DNA of 64,000 nucleotides, taken from NCBI GenBank assembly GCA_011033025.1, contig WFMF01000261.1, forward strand, positions 124,001 through 188,000, written 5' to 3'. Source of the DNA: Beroe forskalii (Eukaryota > Ctenophora > Nuda > Beroida > Beroidae). This document shows positions 21,915 through 32,430 of the stretch, one piece after another (the stretch's first letter is position 1; each line of letters starts with the position of its first letter). The notes under the pieces were generated by a model that saw only the letters and a program-made list of their open reading frames with translations, was not told the DNA's origin and did not search any database. The position numbers and the translations under genes are program-made.

Positions 21915-24900
21915 ATGATATCACTATGTGTACAGCTGCTGTTGATGGTTTTATCCTGGGCAATCTCACCTGACATCTACCATAACTTAAATCAGTGTGA
22001 TGGTAGAAAATGTATACCCAGTACTTTTAAAAGCCTTCACGAACTTGAAAATATTCAGACTGTGAGTATAGAAGCAACAACGACCTTCTCCAATAAATAC
22101 AATGCTACATTCAATGTCACCATTGACACACTAGACACACCTAGTTATGTTGATCATTCTATTGGATCATCAGGTGTGTCAGGAACATACTTCAACCCAG
22201 AATCTGGACTATTCGTTATGAGGCCTCCCTTTCAAGGGCATGGCTTCCTTTCAAGCGTTTCTTTCAATGTTAGCCATGCTGGTAATATGATGATTTACTC
22301 TTTGGAGAAAAACAATGGGTGTACTGTATATTCTAACTTCTGGAAGTGTTTGAGAAATTCAGATTTATGGAATCAGTTCTGGAGTCATGCAATTTCGTCA
22401 GCACTTGACGAGCTGGAATTCTATTCATTTGAGCCTTTGAAAAAGTCATTCAATGTCATTGCAGAGGAAGATATTTCATTTTCTAGTATTGGATTCCTTA
22501 CAGTACCAACTAAATTCATGATTCCAATGGGGTACTACCTTGGATTTGAATCACTTACTGCCACTACTTTTTGCAACAATTTCAATGAGAGCAGCACCAT
22601 ATCATATAAAGATTATGATAGCCCCAAGGAGTTGAAAACTACTCCATTTTTCACTGCAGTGTTAAGCTACAAGACCTATCAGCCTTATATTTTCAACTAT
22701 ATTGGACTTGAATCCAGTGAATCTTTTGGTACTTTGTCCAACATAACTGAAAACTGCCACTTTGATTTTGATAGTGGCATTCTTACTATTTTGGGGAATG
22801 CTTCTAATTTTTTCACAGCTTATAGCTTGCACATGGTAATTCCTTCATGGGAAAGTCTTGGGCCTACTTACCAAAATAGAGCTTTTCATATTGGGTCAAT
22901 AGTTGATGGCTACTTGATAAATGCTACTTTCACTTCACAACTTCTCTATGATGCTTTTCCAATTTATTCACCATCCATCATAATTGGTCATCCATCTGTT
23001 ATAACATTCCCTGACACTTCAATAAATGCTCGTTTGGAAAACATAAGTTCATCACAAGCACGTTTTTTGGGTTCTATTACATCCCAAAATTGGACCCTTT
23101 CCCCCTTGTACAGCAGTGTAGTTCTATACTCTTCAACAGGAGAGCTTTTCGAATACAATTCGTTGGTCATGCCCTATTTTTACAAACTTACAACCTATGT
23201 TGATACGTTATTCGATATCAGATTTGAAATCCATAGCAGTCTGCAGTTTGTTTCTGGAGAATTCACTATATTGAAATGCTTACTGAACTGTGATCCAGAA
23301 TATACAACATCCTTTTCCAAGCTTCGTATAGCCCTAGATCTAGAGTTTGCCCTTGGCTTTGCATCTGCTCTTTGGTATGTACATGAATTAGATACAGACA
23401 AAGACATCACATTTGAGGTTACTCAATTCAATGATCTTCCAGAGCTTACTATTGACACTAGTTTGTTGTATAAGAAGCAGTATGTGATTGAGGTGCTTAT
23501 TGACACTGATGTAACAAATACTCCAATTCATGATATATATCAGTTCAACATGAGCTTCCCAGTGTATGACTTAAATTGCACTATTTCTCCAAGTGAAGGT
23601 ATAGCACTGTCTACAGTGCATTCCATATCATGTGATCTCTTTGTTAATGGTATTGACTGTTTGTACTGTAAAGTACTTGATACAGATATTTGCAAACCTT
23701 GTGCTCGAAAATATACATATCTCTTCAGACTATGTTTGGATTATGGAGCATGTCAATCTTTCATACCACTAGTTATTGGGAACTCATCTGAACCGAAAGC
23801 TGAGAATTTTCTTCTTCGAGCAGGTGATCTCAGTTCCGACTTCATGACTACTGTGATAGTATGTTTATATGATGAGCAATATCCAGACATTGAATATCTT
23901 CATAAACATGTCTCAGTATACTCAAAGAGAGATGAAAGCTTCAATATCTCAAATATCCTGAGTTCTTTCAATACATCTGGTGATAAAGGCTATATCTTCA
24001 ACAAGCTGAGCATGTTAGGAGGATCAATTTCGTTATCCGAGGATTTAGATGATGAAACAAAGAGTAGCATTTTTGAAGTCATCAGTAGCATTGAAGATTA
24101 TGGTGATGAAGAAGTTTCAATGCAAGTATTCTCGGTGTTGCTTGGAATTTCAAAAATGACTCTCTCAGATAATATGACGGAAACTCTAAATTTACTGACT
24201 CAAAAGGCATACAAGAATACACGAAATTCGTCAAAAGAATTAGTGGATACTGCTAGTTATACTATGTGGTCAATAATGCAAAATGTTTTTGGTAAAAATT
24301 CTGAAATTGCAAATGTTACCCAAGAGGTACCTGAGTTCAATTTTGCTTTCTCCACTGAGTCACCTGATAAGCAATATTACAACCAATGGGTGAATGTAGA
24401 CTATGAAATAGAAGCCAAGCGTTCTATTGATGTGAGAAGAAGTGATGAAATTTGTGAAAATATTGCAGTACTGAATGAATGGAGTTCTAATGCAATAGCT
24501 AAAGATTTGGGAGTTGGTGAAGTATCCCACTTACATCTAGGATACAATATCCAACTTTCAATTGGGAGAATAAACAAACGCCTGATTGATGATGGCTATC
24601 AATTGGTTGGCTTGGAGTTTATGCACATTTCTTTAGAATCAAAAACATGGGAAAATGTTACATTCACGGATATTTTCAATGTTGCATTCGCAAGTTTTCG
24701 TCACAACCCCTGTATCCTTATGTTTAATTCTGAAAGAATAAAAACCTCAGTGACTGGCTTTTATATAGCTATGCCAACCACATATACACACCCCATTGAA
24801 TCATTCAAGGACCCAATTGAAGTACTGATTCCCACACATACAGTGCCACCAATGCTAGAATTCATTTATGATCCAAGCAATGGTTTATCTTATTTTCAAG

Positions 24901-27900
24901 TTGATATTTATTCTCGTGCAGATACAGCGGTTTTCATTCAAGTCATGTGCTCAAGAAAAACAACAGTTTTTATAAGGTCAAAGTCATTGCCTAAAGCACA
25001 GCAATGGGAATTCAAATTTCAATTTCCTGACGCCAACAGGACTGCAAAGAAAGAAGAAAAACTGAATGGCCTCAGGTTTTCCACACGTCCCCAGACTAAC
25101 CTATTTGATGTTCAAATACCATTTGTGAAAAATGGCACATACTACATAGGTGTTGAAGTTGCATCTCGGGATCCAAAAAGGGCTATTATTCTTTTGTATA
25201 TGACTGCCTGTCTTGAATGGGATAATTTTGGATGGAATGCTCAGCCTAAGGAGAGTGTAGGCATTCTTACCAACTCATCATTCATTCACTGTAAGTTCAG
25301 TCAGCCCTCACTTTATGGTGCTGATTTAAGTTACCCTTTTTTGGTTGTATATAAAAGTCCTGAGTATGAAAGAAATATGTCAGAACTACTCAACCACGTG
25401 ATGATTTGGTTACCACTGGTTTTGATAGTCTGTTATTTTTTCAGTGTCATCACGACTGTTCATCAGTTAGATGTCAGGGACATCTACAGCTCCAATGTAC
25501 TTCACTCATTGTCATCTAGCATTTCACATTTTTGTTACAAAATTTCCATTAAAACTGGTGTTCGATTACAAGCTGGCACTACATCCAATGTGACTCTAGA
25601 ACTCCATGGCACACAAGGATCTGTTAAAGTCAATATATCACAAAATGGGAAAAAACTGTTTAATGCAAATCAAACATCACACTTTGTACTCTATGACAAC
25701 TTAGACATAGGTCAAATTAATAAAATAACAGTATGGATAGACTACACAGGAAAAAGCCCTGATTGGTTTTTAGAATTTTGCAAGATTACTGATCACAAGA
25801 ATAACGTTTACATGTTTCTATACAATAATTGGATTGGCTTTGATATCAAAATTTATGGTTGTAGTATCCCAGTATTTTCTCCTGCTAATGCTCCTTTGTT
25901 AGGACAAATATCCTATGCTTTAAGGCAATTACTTCTGAACCAGCACTGTATGATTTCCAGTATGATGAAAGGATGTCGTCTGCTACCAAGCAGAAAATAT
26001 CTTCTATCTATGTTTGTTGCGAGATGCATCACTATGCTCTGCATTATTGCTACTTTTATAGGTCCTGAACAGGAAACTTTAACATGGGAGACTATCATTA
26101 AAGTTATGTACATATTATTAATGACGTTTCCCATATTTTTTGGCACAGAAAAAGTGAATGAATTACTCCTCAAAAATGAGCGACATAACAATCTTATCAG
26201 AAGAATGCTTACCAAATGTGATAGTGAAGATTCATTTCCGTCTGATAAGGTTAAACAATATTTCTGGTTGACAGCTCCTAATCCAAAACCTGAACTTGAA
26301 GCAAATGATACTTCTTCTCATGATCCTTTCGATGAGTACTTTGACCTAACATGTGACAAAAGTATCAGAGATGACGAATCTTGTTCTGATAGGAGCCCTC
26401 TGAATAAGGGGCATGTTTTGCATGACATCAATGAATTTGGTCGACAAATTGCTGAAGAAGATGTTAAACCAGACGATTATTTTTCCTTTTTCTTGGATGA
26501 AAATGATGATACTCATTCTATATTCAGTTTTGAGAAAAGAAAGCGATTAGCATCATTCCCATCAGTTGAATATAAGATGTTTTCAGATACTTTGAAGAAG
26601 TTCCTACTTATTTTCCCTTATCTTATTAGTATTGTATGTTCAGCAACATATCTGTACTATATGTACACAACTTATCCTTCAGATGTTTCTGCTAACCTAC
26701 TGTCATTATTGATTGCTCTGTTAATAATGATAGTTTTAGAACAACCAATTGTTTGTTTGCTAATGAGCATTATATGCTGGCATAGAGTTCGTCACATTAA
26801 GCCTGTTCCTTCGAATTTCTGTTACATCAATGATAATCTTATAAGTTCAAAAGGAAAAATGCAAAAAGATACTTTACCAAATCCGAAGAAGTGGGTCAAT
26901 TTTTTGAACACAAGAAGAAGGATGGATGTCGTGATTTTTAAGCTTTGTAGCTATATTGCATTCATCGTAGTCGTTGTTATTCTCTCTAAGCAAGATCGAC
27001 AAACCAATTGCTTTTACCTGAACAAATCTGTTGGTAGGGTGTTTGCTACACCATTGTTTCAGGGCATTCAATCAAAGGAAGATTTCTGGAAATGGATACA
27101 GACGGATTATGCTTCATCATTGTCAAGTAAGGACTATTTCGAAAATACAAGAGCACAAATTCCCAGGGAGAACTATCTGAAAGACAGCAGCTCGATCATA
27201 GTGTCTATATCTAGAATGAGGCAAATACGAATCCATACCAGTGTCTGTGCAGTAAATTCGAGTATCATAGAAACAAAAAGGTGTGCACACCCATTCCAAA
27301 GTTCACTTATAGATAAAAGTAAGTATGATCCGAAATGGATGGCCTATACAGATGTCCCTGAGAATGCACCTTTTTCGCTTTCACGATACAAATCATATTG
27401 GCAGTATCAAGATGGAAGCGATAGTGTTTCCATCCGTGGGCGTCTGGCCCTTTATCCTATGGGAGGGTTTATGGTTCCACTTGTTAACACCCCTAAAAAT
27501 GCAAGAACTCAGCTGAAAATGCTTCAAAACGATGGCTGGATTGATGATAAAACCAGAGGTGTATTTGTTGAATTATCTGTTTACAATCCTCCTACTGGTT
27601 TTATATGTACTGTCAAATTGATTGTTGAGTTCCTCCCTACTGGAAATGCTGTAGCCACTACTCAACTCCATTCAATCAATTTCAAACTCTATGCTGGAGA
27701 CATTTCGGTGAATGGAATAAAGATTGAGATTGTTTATGTGCTATGTCTCCTCATCCTAACAGTACATGATATCAACAAGTCGTACGAAGCTTACAAGAGT
27801 CATTACAGTATTTGGAGGGGCTTTTGGAGCGTTTTGGAGCTTTGTACATTGTTTGCTGGATGGACAAGTGTGTACATGTACATAGATCGCTACATAAAGA

Positions 27901-28769
27901 TTCACCAAGCAATAAAAGAATTCGTGGCGACTCCTTATTACTACATTGACTTTCACAAGGCTGCTCAGACTGACATCTACTTTGGTTATTGCTTGGGAGC
28001 GCTTGTTTTTCTTGTAACAGTTAAAATAGTTGATTTGTTCATCGTACATGTTAAGGTTAAGCAAATGACACTAATAATTCACAACTCAATGGTTGAATTA
28101 GCATCCTTTAGCATACCATTCTTGATATTTTTGTCAGTGTTTTCTCAACTTTTTTATTGCCTGTACAATCCATATATGGCAGAGTTCTCCACCATGGCTG
28201 GTTCCTTTGGACAATCATTCAGTTTTGTTCTTGGTGAGGTGAATTGGGAAACAATGATGAGTTATAGAAAATACTTAACTCCATTATTATGCTGCACATT
28301 TGGTGTTTTATCCATAGCATACCTTGGAAACATGTTTGCAGTAATAGTTGTTCACAATACTTCTAATGTCAGATTGAATCCACCATCCAGTCACCAACAC
28401 CTTGCTATATTTGGATATATCTGGGATAAATTGAGAAATCTTATTTTGGTGTTTTTGCCTATTGTCATAGATGCCTATAATGCCATAATAAATTCTGTGG
28501 CTAAACGGAATGTACAAGTAGTTAATCCACATTATATTGCTGCCTCAGACATATCAAAATCTGACAAAATTTCTGTAAAAGATAATTCTGATGGAAAAGT
28601 AGATTCTGAATTCCAAGTTTTCTCAGGTCAAAACAGATTAGCCAAAATCCAAAGAGATAGCATTAAAGTGTTAAAATCAAAGCTTTATAGTCAAACTTTA
28701 ACCTTAAAAAAGCTAGATAGTTTAAGTGAGAGACTCAATAGTAGAATTGAAAAAATAAATAGCTGTTGA
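21915..28769 (+). CDS. Polycystin-1-like receptor-channel, intact single coding exon (2284 aa)
   Basis: Polycystin-1 family proteins sit in the plasma or ciliary membrane and act with polycystin-2-type channels in sensing and calcium signalling. The order seen is: signal peptide (1-18); a long N-glycosylated ectodomain with a REJ-like helical part about 676-800; GAIN/GPS with C1099-W1102 and W1106 and a degenerate cleavage site Q1130-P1131-S1132 followed by LYGA; TM1 about 1163-1184; PLAT about 1212-1306; TM2-TM6 about 1362-1692; polycystin (TOP) domain about 1705-1930; TM7-TM11 about 1935-2147 with pore LGE (2106-2108); and a C-terminal coiled coil about 2238-2284. It lacks the N-terminal leucine-rich repeats of vertebrate PKD1 and is about half that length. 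The ATG is chosen because a signal peptide follows it. The gene lies antisense inside gene X intron 8. The family call is firm; orthology within the family is not. Confidence 0.95.
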   Translation: MISLCVQLLLMVLSWAISPDIYHNLNQCDGRKCIPSTFKSLHELENIQTVSIEATTTFSNKYNATFNVTIDTLDTPSYVDHSIGSSGVSGTYFNPESGLFVMRPPFQGHGFLSSVSFNVSHAGNMMIYSLEKNNGCTVYSNFWKCLRNSDLWNQFWSHAISSALDELEFYSFEPLKKSFNVIAEEDISFSSIGFLTVPTKFMIPMGYYLGFESLTATTFCNNFNESSTISYKDYDSPKELKTTPFFTAVLSYKTYQPYIFNYIGLESSESFGTLSNITENCHFDFDSGILTILGNASNFFTAYSLHMVIPSWESLGPTYQNRAFHIGSIVDGYLINATFTSQLLYDAFPIYSPSIIIGHPSVITFPDTSINARLENISSSQARFLGSITSQNWTLSPLYSSVVLYSSTGELFEYNSLVMPYFYKLTTYVDTLFDIRFEIHSSLQFVSGEFTILKCLLNCDPEYTTSFSKLRIALDLEFALGFASALWYVHELDTDKDITFEVTQFNDLPELTIDTSLLYKKQYVIEVLIDTDVTNTPIHDIYQFNMSFPVYDLNCTISPSEGIALSTVHSISCDLFVNGIDCLYCKVLDTDICKPCARKYTYLFRLCLDYGACQSFIPLVIGNSSEPKAENFLLRAGDLSSDFMTTVIVCLYDEQYPDIEYLHKHVSVYSKRDESFNISNILSSFNTSGDKGYIFNKLSMLGGSISLSEDLDDETKSSIFEVISSIEDYGDEEVSMQVFSVLLGISKMTLSDNMTETLNLLTQKAYKNTRNSSKELVDTASYTMWSIMQNVFGKNSEIANVTQEVPEFNFAFSTESPDKQYYNQWVNVDYEIEAKRSIDVRRSDEICENIAVLNEWSSNAIAKDLGVGEVSHLHLGYNIQLSIGRINKRLIDDGYQLVGLEFMHISLESKTWENVTFTDIFNVAFASFRHNPCILMFNSERIKTSVTGFYIAMPTTYTHPIESFKDPIEVLIPTHTVPPMLEFIYDPSNGLSYFQVDIYSRADTAVFIQVMCSRKTTVFIRSKSLPKAQQWEFKFQFPDANRTAKKEEKLNGLRFSTRPQTNLFDVQIPFVKNGTYYIGVEVASRDPKRAIILLYMTACLEWDNFGWNAQPKESVGILTNSSFIHCKFSQPSLYGADLSYPFLVVYKSPEYERNMSELLNHVMIWLPLVLIVCYFFSVITTVHQLDVRDIYSSNVLHSLSSSISHFCYKISIKTGVRLQAGTTSNVTLELHGTQGSVKVNISQNGKKLFNANQTSHFVLYDNLDIGQINKITVWIDYTGKSPDWFLEFCKITDHKNNVYMFLYNNWIGFDIKIYGCSIPVFSPANAPLLGQISYALRQLLLNQHCMISSMMKGCRLLPSRKYLLSMFVARCITMLCIIATFIGPEQETLTWETIIKVMYILLMTFPIFFGTEKVNELLLKNERHNNLIRRMLTKCDSEDSFPSDKVKQYFWLTAPNPKPELEANDTSSHDPFDEYFDLTCDKSIRDDESCSDRSPLNKGHVLHDINEFGRQIAEEDVKPDDYFSFFLDENDDTHSIFSFEKRKRLASFPSVEYKMFSDTLKKFLLIFPYLISIVCSATYLYYMYTTYPSDVSANLLSLLIALLIMIVLEQPIVCLLMSIICWHRVRHIKPVPSNFCYINDNLISSKGKMQKDTLPNPKKWVNFLNTRRRMDVVIFKLCSYIAFIVVVVILSKQDRQTNCFYLNKSVGRVFATPLFQGIQSKEDFWKWIQTDYASSLSSKDYFENTRAQIPRENYLKDSSSIIVSISRMRQIRIHTSVCAVNSSIIETKRCAHPFQSSLIDKSKYDPKWMAYTDVPENAPFSLSRYKSYWQYQDGSDSVSIRGRLALYPMGGFMVPLVNTPKNARTQLKMLQNDGWIDDKTRGVFVELSVYNPPTGFICTVKLIVEFLPTGNAVATTQLHSINFKLYAGDISVNGIKIEIVYVLCLLILTVHDINKSYEAYKSHYSIWRGFWSVLELCTLFAGWTSVYMYIDRYIKIHQAIKEFVATPYYYIDFHKAAQTDIYFGYCLGALVFLVTVKIVDLFIVHVKVKQMTLIIHNSMVELASFSIPFLIFLSVFSQLFYCLYNPYMAEFSTMAGSFGQSFSFVLGEVNWETMMSYRKYLTPLLCCTFGVLSIAYLGNMFAVIVVHNTSNVRLNPPSSHQHLAIFGYIWDKLRNLILVFLPIVIDAYNAIINSVAKRNVQVVNPHYIAASDISKSDKISVKDNSDGKVDSEFQVFSGQNRLAKIQRDSIKVLKSKLYSQTLTLKKLDSLSERLNSRIEKINSC

Positions 28770-29131
28770 ATAATCGAATTCTGAATTATTTGAATTGATA
28801 GGTACTGTATTGAATTTAAATGGTCTGAATATGCCAGAATCAACTTGACCCCCTTAATAAGTAACTTAGTAAGTAGAAAGTTTCTTGAATGAAATTTATA
28901 GCTTTCGGGGCACTGCCCCTGTATTCTTTAGAGCTGTCCTGGCTGGTATCACTCTAGTGAACAACTGAATCATACCAGTGGCTAGGAAGCATTCAGCAAT
29001 ACTCTGGTATCATTATTAATGTCATTTCGTTTGGTAATTGAGCATAAAGCAATGAACGTTTTAGTAACTGGTGTGATTATGGAAACTGGCACTAATATAT
29101 TGGCCAATATAGTGCCAGCTTCCAGAATCAT
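28770..29131. other. 3' flank of the polycystin gene
   Basis: AT-rich. No canonical AATAAA is seen in the first 250 bases after the stop. Around 29095-29115 a small palindrome ATATTGGCCAATAT occurs. Confidence 0.4.
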
Positions 29132-29451
29132 TTTAATCAGAAATAGTAAATAGGACGAGTAGAGTGGTTACAAACATCTTCAATTGTAGCGGTTTGAACG
29201 TCGTGTTCTTGTGATGTTTCAATGAATACATCATTCATCATGGTCATTCATTCTCAAATTTGATTGTATAAAGTAGTGTTTTAAAGTTTAAAACTGTTTT
29301 AAACTTTAAAACACTACTTTAACAATCAAATTTGAGAATGTTTGACTATGATGAATGATATATTCATTGAAGTATCAGAGGAACACGGCGTTTTAATTGT
29401 TACAATTGAAGATGTACGTAACCACTCTACTCGTCCCATTACTGATTAAAT
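29132..29451. mobile_element. 320-bp fold-back element
   Basis: Almost the whole element is one hairpin. GGACGAGTAGAGTGGTTAC (29153) pairs with GTAACCACTCTACTCGTCC (29418-29436), and the centre is GTTTAAAACTGTTTTAAAC (about 29285-29304). The tip GGACGAGTA is shared with the TTAA MITE at 2818-3385, suggesting related ends. Confidence 0.85.
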
Positions 29452-29766
29452 TGACGAAGAAATCCCTATTCTACACACCTTCCAGTATCAATATTGGTAT
29501 ATTTGTGGCACACCACTGACAAAAATGGAGTGATAATGAGATAGGTAATGGCATGACACCTGCCTGAGGCAATCGTCAAATCAATCCAGGAAATATATTC
29601 TTATATTGACATAATCGTGATTCGTGAAATAGGCTAGTGGTGTAATGCTGATCCAGCAATGGTAATGGTGTAATAAATTAGTTTTTTAATGCTGGCATGT
29701 ACAGATCATTAACTCTTGAATTTTCATATGAGATGTTCCTAAGAAGCATTGCAAAAGCATTGTCAC

Positions 29767-30377
29767 CATAGCTTCCGAACTGCCTTCTTTTTGAGATGGC
29801 GCCCTCTCATGCCCTCTTTTTGCCCTCTTTTTTGGGTCTTGCCCTCCGAGCCCTCCTTTTTGCCCTCTTTCAGACTCAATTTGGCCTCCTTTTTTACCCT
29901 TCCCAAAAAACTCACGGCCTTAAATAGGTCTTTGTGGGCGGTTTAAAAAGCAAGGTCGAGTGAATTTCGTGAATACACTTAATAAGCACTATCTCGTATT
30001 GATTTCGTAAATCTACCTCTAGTGAATGCATCTAAAATTCTCCTTAAATTCTTGAAATACACCCATGATTTTGAAAATAAACCTAACAAGCACTGTCTCC
30101 GATCGATATTGTAAATCTACCTTTAGTGATTACGATTAGTGAATGCACATAAAATACTTAAATACACTTTAAATTTCTGAAAGCTGAAATACACCCATGA
30201 CTTTGAAAATACACCTAATAAGCACTATTTCAGATTGCATTTTGAGGTATTCCAAAAAAAGTTCCCCCACTTTTTGGTAATACAGCTTAGAATATTGCCC
30301 CCTTTTTTCGGCGATTTGCCCTCCTTTTTGGGGTAAGAACTGCCCTCCGAACGAATTTTCAAAGGTCGGAAGCTATG
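29767..30377. mobile_element. Non-autonomous hAT-like element (611 bp)
   Basis: Inverted ends CATAGCTTCCGA (29767) and TCGGAAGCTATG (ending 30377) are flanked by ATTGTCAC (29759-29766) and ATTGTCAA (30378-30385), an 8-bp target duplication with one mismatch. Eight-bp targets and CA ends are typical of hAT transposons. The interior has pyrimidine-rich GCCCTCCTTTTT blocks near both ends and about three 110-bp imperfect repeats around CTAATAAGCACTAT. No transposase is seen. Confidence 0.75.
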
Positions 30378-30950
30378 ATTGTCAAAGTAACATGCTACAT
30401 AATATGTTAGCATATCATAAGTATATAATTACAACCCTGCATATAATGATATTCAAATTTCATTGATATTTAATAATGCTTTAATGGGTTTTATTTATTG
30501 AAAATAAATAGTTATCAATATTTATTGTGATTGATTTTTCAAATTTAAGTGATAGCCAAATAGCCATACAGGGTTGGTAATAAGTCGGCACTCGGCAGCA
30601 CCTCTGCAGCGAAGACCATATAAGCTGTAAACAATTTCTTAAGTACAGTTTTACCTTGATCCATTCCAAAGTTTGAATTTGGCTGCAGCGTGGGGTGACA
30701 GTTGACACTGACGGCATATTACTTTATTACCAAGCCTGTATCTAAAAATTGGCCATTTTTCTCTCCCCAATCGACTTTTTGTTTTACAAAAAGTCATTGA
30801 AAGGGTTGGTAATGGACGTGATTTGGGAATTTGAGTGATTTGATAAGTGTTTAGCAGGTTAAGTCCAGGTTTGCAGTAGAACTACTGTAATTTTGGAAAG
30901 GCCCAGAAACTGCTCCTTTGTAATATAACAGTCACCAAAATGGTGACCAA

Positions 30951-31760
30951 TGTCGAAACCAAAATTTCTTGAGATGATATTTTCAACTAACTGCTCCTTC
31001 ACAATATCACATGCATCGTGTTTTGTTGTACAGTGTCCCTGCAGCCAGCTCACAGCTAGCATCCAGGTCCCAGGATAAATTTTCCAGTATAATCCTAATT
31101 TTTACTCTTTTGAAAGATTTCTTCAAATCATTTCACGATGAGACTCAAGGATTAGTCCGTTGTCCATTGTGATTCGTTTTTCTCAATATATTCCCAAATT
31201 TCTTATTAAATCTTAATTTCATTAAAGCATGCAATCAAAAAAAATTAAATGCTCGACTGACAATAAGCTATTCTTTATGTGTGTTTAAACTGCGTTCGGG
31301 CAAGTAACATGGGTTCAAACTGCATATATCTGTCTAGATTTCACCACCAAAACCATGTCGAAACCAAAATTTCTTGAGATGATTTCAACTAACTGCTCCT
31401 TCACAATATCACATGCATCGTGTTTTGTTGTACAGTGTCCCTGCAGCCAGCTCACAGCTAGCATCCAGGTCCCAGGATAAATTTTCCAGTATAATCCTAA
31501 TTTTTACTCTTTTGAAAGATTTCTTCAAATCATTTCACGATGAGACTCAAGGATTAGTCCGTTGTCCATTGTGATTCGTTTTTCTCAATATATTCCCAAA
31601 TTTCTTATTAAATCTTAATTTCATTAAAGCATGCAATCAAAAAAAATTAAATGCTCGACTGACAATAAGCTAGTCTTTATGTGTGTTTATACTGCGTTCG
31701 GGCAAGTAACATGGGTTCAAACTGCATATATCAGATGTCTAGATTTCACCACCAAAACCA
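30951..31760. repeat. 405-bp tandem duplication, nearly identical copies
   Basis: 30951-31355 and 31356-31760 both run from TGTCGAAACCAAAATTTC to CACCACCAAAACCA with only a few small differences. This indicates a recent event. Confidence 0.9.
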
Positions 31761-31906
31761 TTGGACGGTTGATCTAGTAACCCCCCGCGCTTCTGCGGGG
31801 TTGGATGTGACAATGGGTTCTTGAAAAAGAACAAAAAGGACTCACCACATCCAAACCTGTGAGGGGGGGGGGTTACTAGACCAACCGTCAAACGGTTTTG
31901 GTGGTG
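31748..31906. mobile_element. 159-bp palindromic insertion
   Basis: CACCACCAAAACC (31748-31760) pairs with GGTTTTGGTGGTG (31894-31906), and GACGGTTGATCTAGTAACCC pairs imperfectly with GGGTTACTAGACCAACCGTC. An inner hairpin CCCCGCGCTTCTGCGGGG is also present. The left tip coincides with the end of each 405-bp duplicate. Confidence 0.7.
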
Positions 31907-32430
31907 TAATAATAAATAAGACAACATGCACATTGAGATGGCCATAAGCCATGTGTTCGTAATGCATTGCGGCCTGATTGCCGCTGTCCAATGTTAATTA
32001 TGAACACAAAAGCGAGCACTCAAAACAGTCAGAAAACAACACTCAAAATGGAGGATAGGGACATTGCAGTAGGTTTGCGTCATTAAAAGTCCTGCATTCT
32101 GACTATTTTGTGATAATTTACTGTGTAGGTGGGGGATGAAAATTAAGTGCCTGCATACAAAAACAACAGACAACAAGAAATGTGTTGGCAGGTTAAATCC
32201 TTGTTAATTCATATTTTCTTAATTTTTTGATTTCAATTAATCTATGAATTTATACAGTAAGTTAATAATTGAGAAACTCATGCTGATTCATTTTGTCACT
32301 CCTCGTCGTTTGTGTTCCTAACTCGAAAAAAGTAATAATCAAAATGTGAAAGTGTCAACCCTTTTTTGTATCAACAAGAAAACTTGGTCGAGCCCAGTTA
32401 ATAAACAGAAATCACCTTGAAATTCGCCTT

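Larger units (their letters stand above)
30761..32138. mobile_element. Family E copy 2, enlarged by internal duplication and insertion
   Basis: It begins CTCTCCCCAATCG with the CTTTTTG-TTTTA-CAAAAAG hairpin and ends near GGGGGATGAAAATTAAG, matching the other family E copies. It is longer because it holds a 405-bp tandem duplication and a small palindromic insertion. Subtracting these gives about 820 bp, close to the 860-876 bp of the others. Confidence 0.55.

Noticed and set aside
22988-28532. Several minus-strand open frames of 60-102 codons
   Set aside because: They are shadows of the intact polycystin frame on the plus strand.
30951-31760. Terminal repeats of a retrovirus-like element
   Set aside because: The copies are directly adjacent with no interior coding region or primer site, so it is a simple tandem duplication.
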